This document shows, piece by piece, positions 53,681-55,026 of a stretch of DNA of 55,026 nt. The notes under the pieces are model-generated. The model was not told where the DNA came from. It did no database searches and saw only the letters and a program-made list of their open reading frames with translations. How positions within the stretch are numbered: the first letter of the stretch is position 1; each line of letters starts with the position of its first letter. The DNA comes from Lactobacillus sp. (GTDB lineage Bacteria; Bacillota; Bacilli; Lactobacillales; Lactobacillaceae): contig JALCDX010000010.1 in assembly GCA_022641965.1 (NCBI GenBank), positions 1-55,026 of the forward strand, read 5' to 3'. The translations under genes and the position numbers were made by a program.

Positions 53681-54928
53681 TTATTCAGAGTACTTTTCTG
53701 CTAGTATTTTTTTGATTCTAGCTGCCATGCCAGCTATGTCATCATCATCGAATATTGTATAGTCACCATATGTATTCTCCTGATCAGAAGTGTATTTAAA
53801 TGTTAGTATTGGTATATTCTGTGCTTTAACGCGATTAATGACTTCTTTTTCCTTCGGGCCAAAATTGATATCTAAATAAACATCTGCTTGATTAATCAAA
53901 TGTTGTACATTCGAACCAATGATATTTGTATAGAGCTTTAAGTTAGGGTATTTAACAAGTTCTGTCAAAATCCAAGCTGCATCAGTATAAGCACCAATAT
54001 TAAAGCAGACGTCTGGTAGTGCTTTAATTAGAGCTTTTAAATGTCCTATCTCAGCTCTTCGAGTAAAAATAAACACCTGACCTCTAAAATTCTGAGGACC
54101 AATTTTCGTACGATCAAAAACAGAATATCGTTGTACAATCGCTGATAACTCCAAATTACGATAAAACCACCATTTTTCTCGTAATCTGCCAGTGGATTGA
54201 AAATTAAAAGGTTTATCGTTTGTAAGGTAATGAATTATTTTAGGATATTTAATTGAATTCAATTTGTTAAGCAGTTTAGGATGTTTATTCCAAAAAGCAA
54301 CTCGGTCAAACCCTATCTGATAATTATATTCGTCAGACAGAGAGCCTATTCTGCCGTTAAAATAATCATTGATTACTGTTTGATCTCCATTAGACAAATT
54401 AGGGTTGCGTCCAAGATTTAAAAGCTTATCGCTAATACCTGGTATCTTTTTTAATGCTTGATTATTGATTACCATCACACCATCGTTATAGATATTTTTA
54501 TAATATGGCTTATCTATATATCCATAATCAGGAACGGCCATAATCAAATTTTTATTAAAGGGAATTTCAAATAGCTTATCAATTGACTTATCAACAATCA
54601 AATCACTGTCTAAATATATGACCCGTTCTTCTGGAATAATTTTTGAAATTAAAAAGCGTGCATACGCCATATCATTAATATTTTTATATGAACTATGAAC
54701 ATCTTGTAATAATTCGTGGTCAAATTTAGCATCGACTATTTTCGATCCAATCTGGTTTACGTATTGGTTAATATTAATAAACCACTCTTGCGGGATATCA
54801 TAGTTAAATAAATAAACCTTAACAAATCGGTTATTATAGAGAATTGATTTAATCGTCGTTTCAGCCTGATTTAAATAAGCATAGTTTGCCGAAAGCGCAA
54901 ATGAAGTTAACCCCCAAAGTTGGACCAA
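53681..54928 (-). CDS. Family 8 glycosyltransferase with C-terminal GT-B-like domain, 5'-truncated by an IS
   Basis: Open frame of 415 codons from a TTG inside the insertion-sequence end. GT8 marks: SANYAYLNQAETTIKSILYN near 13, DxD in VIYLDSDLIV near 103, NDGVMVINN near 147 and GDQTVINDYF near 176. From about 275 a second domain (FIFTRRAEIGHLKALIKALP, LYTNIIGSNVQHLINQADVY, LDINFGPKEKE) resembles the end domain of GT-B-type glycosyltransferases in surface-adhesin loci. The first 9 residues derive from the IS; true family starts differ, so the native start codon seems lost. The gene is visibly richer in A+T than neighbours. It may be a pseudogene. Confidence 0.75.
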   Translation of the reverse strand: MVQLWGLTSFALSANYAYLNQAETTIKSILYNNRFVKVYLFNYDIPQEWFININQYVNQIGSKIVDAKFDHELLQDVHSSYKNINDMAYARFLISKIIPEERVIYLDSDLIVDKSIDKLFEIPFNKNLIMAVPDYGYIDKPYYKNIYNDGVMVINNQALKKIPGISDKLLNLGRNPNLSNGDQTVINDYFNGRIGSLSDEYNYQIGFDRVAFWNKHPKLLNKLNSIKYPKIIHYLTNDKPFNFQSTGRLREKWWFYRNLELSAIVQRYSVFDRTKIGPQNFRGQVFIFTRRAEIGHLKALIKALPDVCFNIGAYTDAAWILTELVKYPNLKLYTNIIGSNVQHLINQADVYLDINFGPKEKEVINRVKAQNIPILTFKYTSDQENTYGDYTIFDDDDIAGMAARIKKILAEKYSE

Positions 54929-55026
54929 ACAGGTTCAAGTTTGGAGGTTTTTGTTTTGTCTAAATTTTCTTATGAGCAGAAATTAGCTGCTGTTAGGCTA
55001 TATCTTGCTGGCCAAAGTTCTGGTTC
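54902..55026 (+). mobile_element. IS3-family insertion sequence, left end (partial)
   Basis: Begins at or near TGAAGTTAACCCCCAAAGTTG (54902-54922), which resembles the terminal inverted repeat of IS150-group IS3 elements (CCCCAAAGTTGGAC core). The first ORF follows at 54956. The element runs off the window, so its other end and the target duplication cannot be seen. Confidence 0.7.
54956..55026 (+). CDS. IS3-family transposase OrfA, N-terminal fragment (runs off the window)
   Basis: TTG start with GGAGG 8 nt upstream (54943-54947). The frame is open to the end of the window: FSYEQKLAAVRLYLAG is typical of the helix-turn-helix start of IS3 OrfA. Truncated only by the window edge. Confidence 0.65.
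   Translation, partial: MSKFSYEQKLAAVRLYLAGQSSG

Overview
The window is a chromosomal segment of a low-to-mid-GC Firmicute. It is almost certainly a member of Lactobacillaceae, most likely Lactobacillus in the strict sense. Evidence: a CcpA/PepQ divergent pair with a shared cre site, a groES-groEL/mutS/mutL/ruvA/ruvB/yajC/zwf/dinB run, a T-box in front of alaS, an ECF folate S component, a plant-type acyl-ACP thioesterase, an SLAP-like wall domain, and the Firmicute-only small genes yaaL, yabA, yslB, yutD, yrzB and ireB. Nearly all of it is conserved housekeeping DNA. Only about the last 1.3 kb looks accessory.

Layout. 1-208: leader and promoter of what looks like an rRNA operon pointing left out of the window. 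321-6060: ferredoxin-NADP reductase, pgpA and a DedA protein on +, then on - a 105-aa unknown, a 5'-nucleotidase-like phosphoesterase, yutD, a NagD-like HAD phosphatase and a membrane protein; this resembles the yum-yut-yun neighbourhood of Bacillus. 6139-10336: a secreted glycerophosphodiesterase with wall-binding-like C-terminus and a class A penicillin-binding protein. 10385-14386: ccpA facing pepQ, then ytxH/ytxG-like genes and an MscS channel whose mRNA may be leaderless. 14379-23631: rdgB-murI, yslB, trxA, mutS2, cvpA, yrzB-ruvX-ireB, and alaS with its tRNA-Ala-sensing T-box. 23628-28458: zwf-dinB-nrnA-DEAD helicase operon. 28525-35053: mutS-mutL-ruvA-ruvB-yajC (repair, recombination, Sec accessory). 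35165-38014: groES-groEL with two HrcA (CIRCE) sites, and rex with an apparent Rex operator in its own promoter. 38091-41247: ABC-F ATPase and an L,D-transpeptidase.

41261-52144 is a long block of closely packed - strand genes for translation and replication support: dnaX, ybaB, recR, yaaL, tmk, darA, holB, yabA, rsmI, an acyl-ACP thioesterase, folT, tsaB, rimI and tsaD, preceded by the SRP RNA, tadA and an RsmC-like methyltransferase. 52219-53312 holds rplJ-rplL with a leader and attenuator. 53406-53630 is a small membrane protein read from a consensus promoter back to back with that of rplJ.

Right edge. A family 8 glycosyltransferase with an extra C-terminal domain, visibly richer in A+T than its neighbours, runs leftward, and its 5' end abuts the left end of an IS3-type insertion sequence whose first ORF runs off the window. 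The native start of the glycosyltransferase appears to have been removed. Its architecture resembles enzymes of serine-rich surface-adhesin glycosylation loci, so the accessory island, if there is one, lies to the right of the window. I found no CRISPR array, prophage, tRNA gene or recognisable new defence system inside the window. The items I consider most worth a second look are the wall-binding glycerophosphodiesterase, the truncated glycosyltransferase/IS junction, the leaderless MscS transcript and the regulatory sites around groES and rex.
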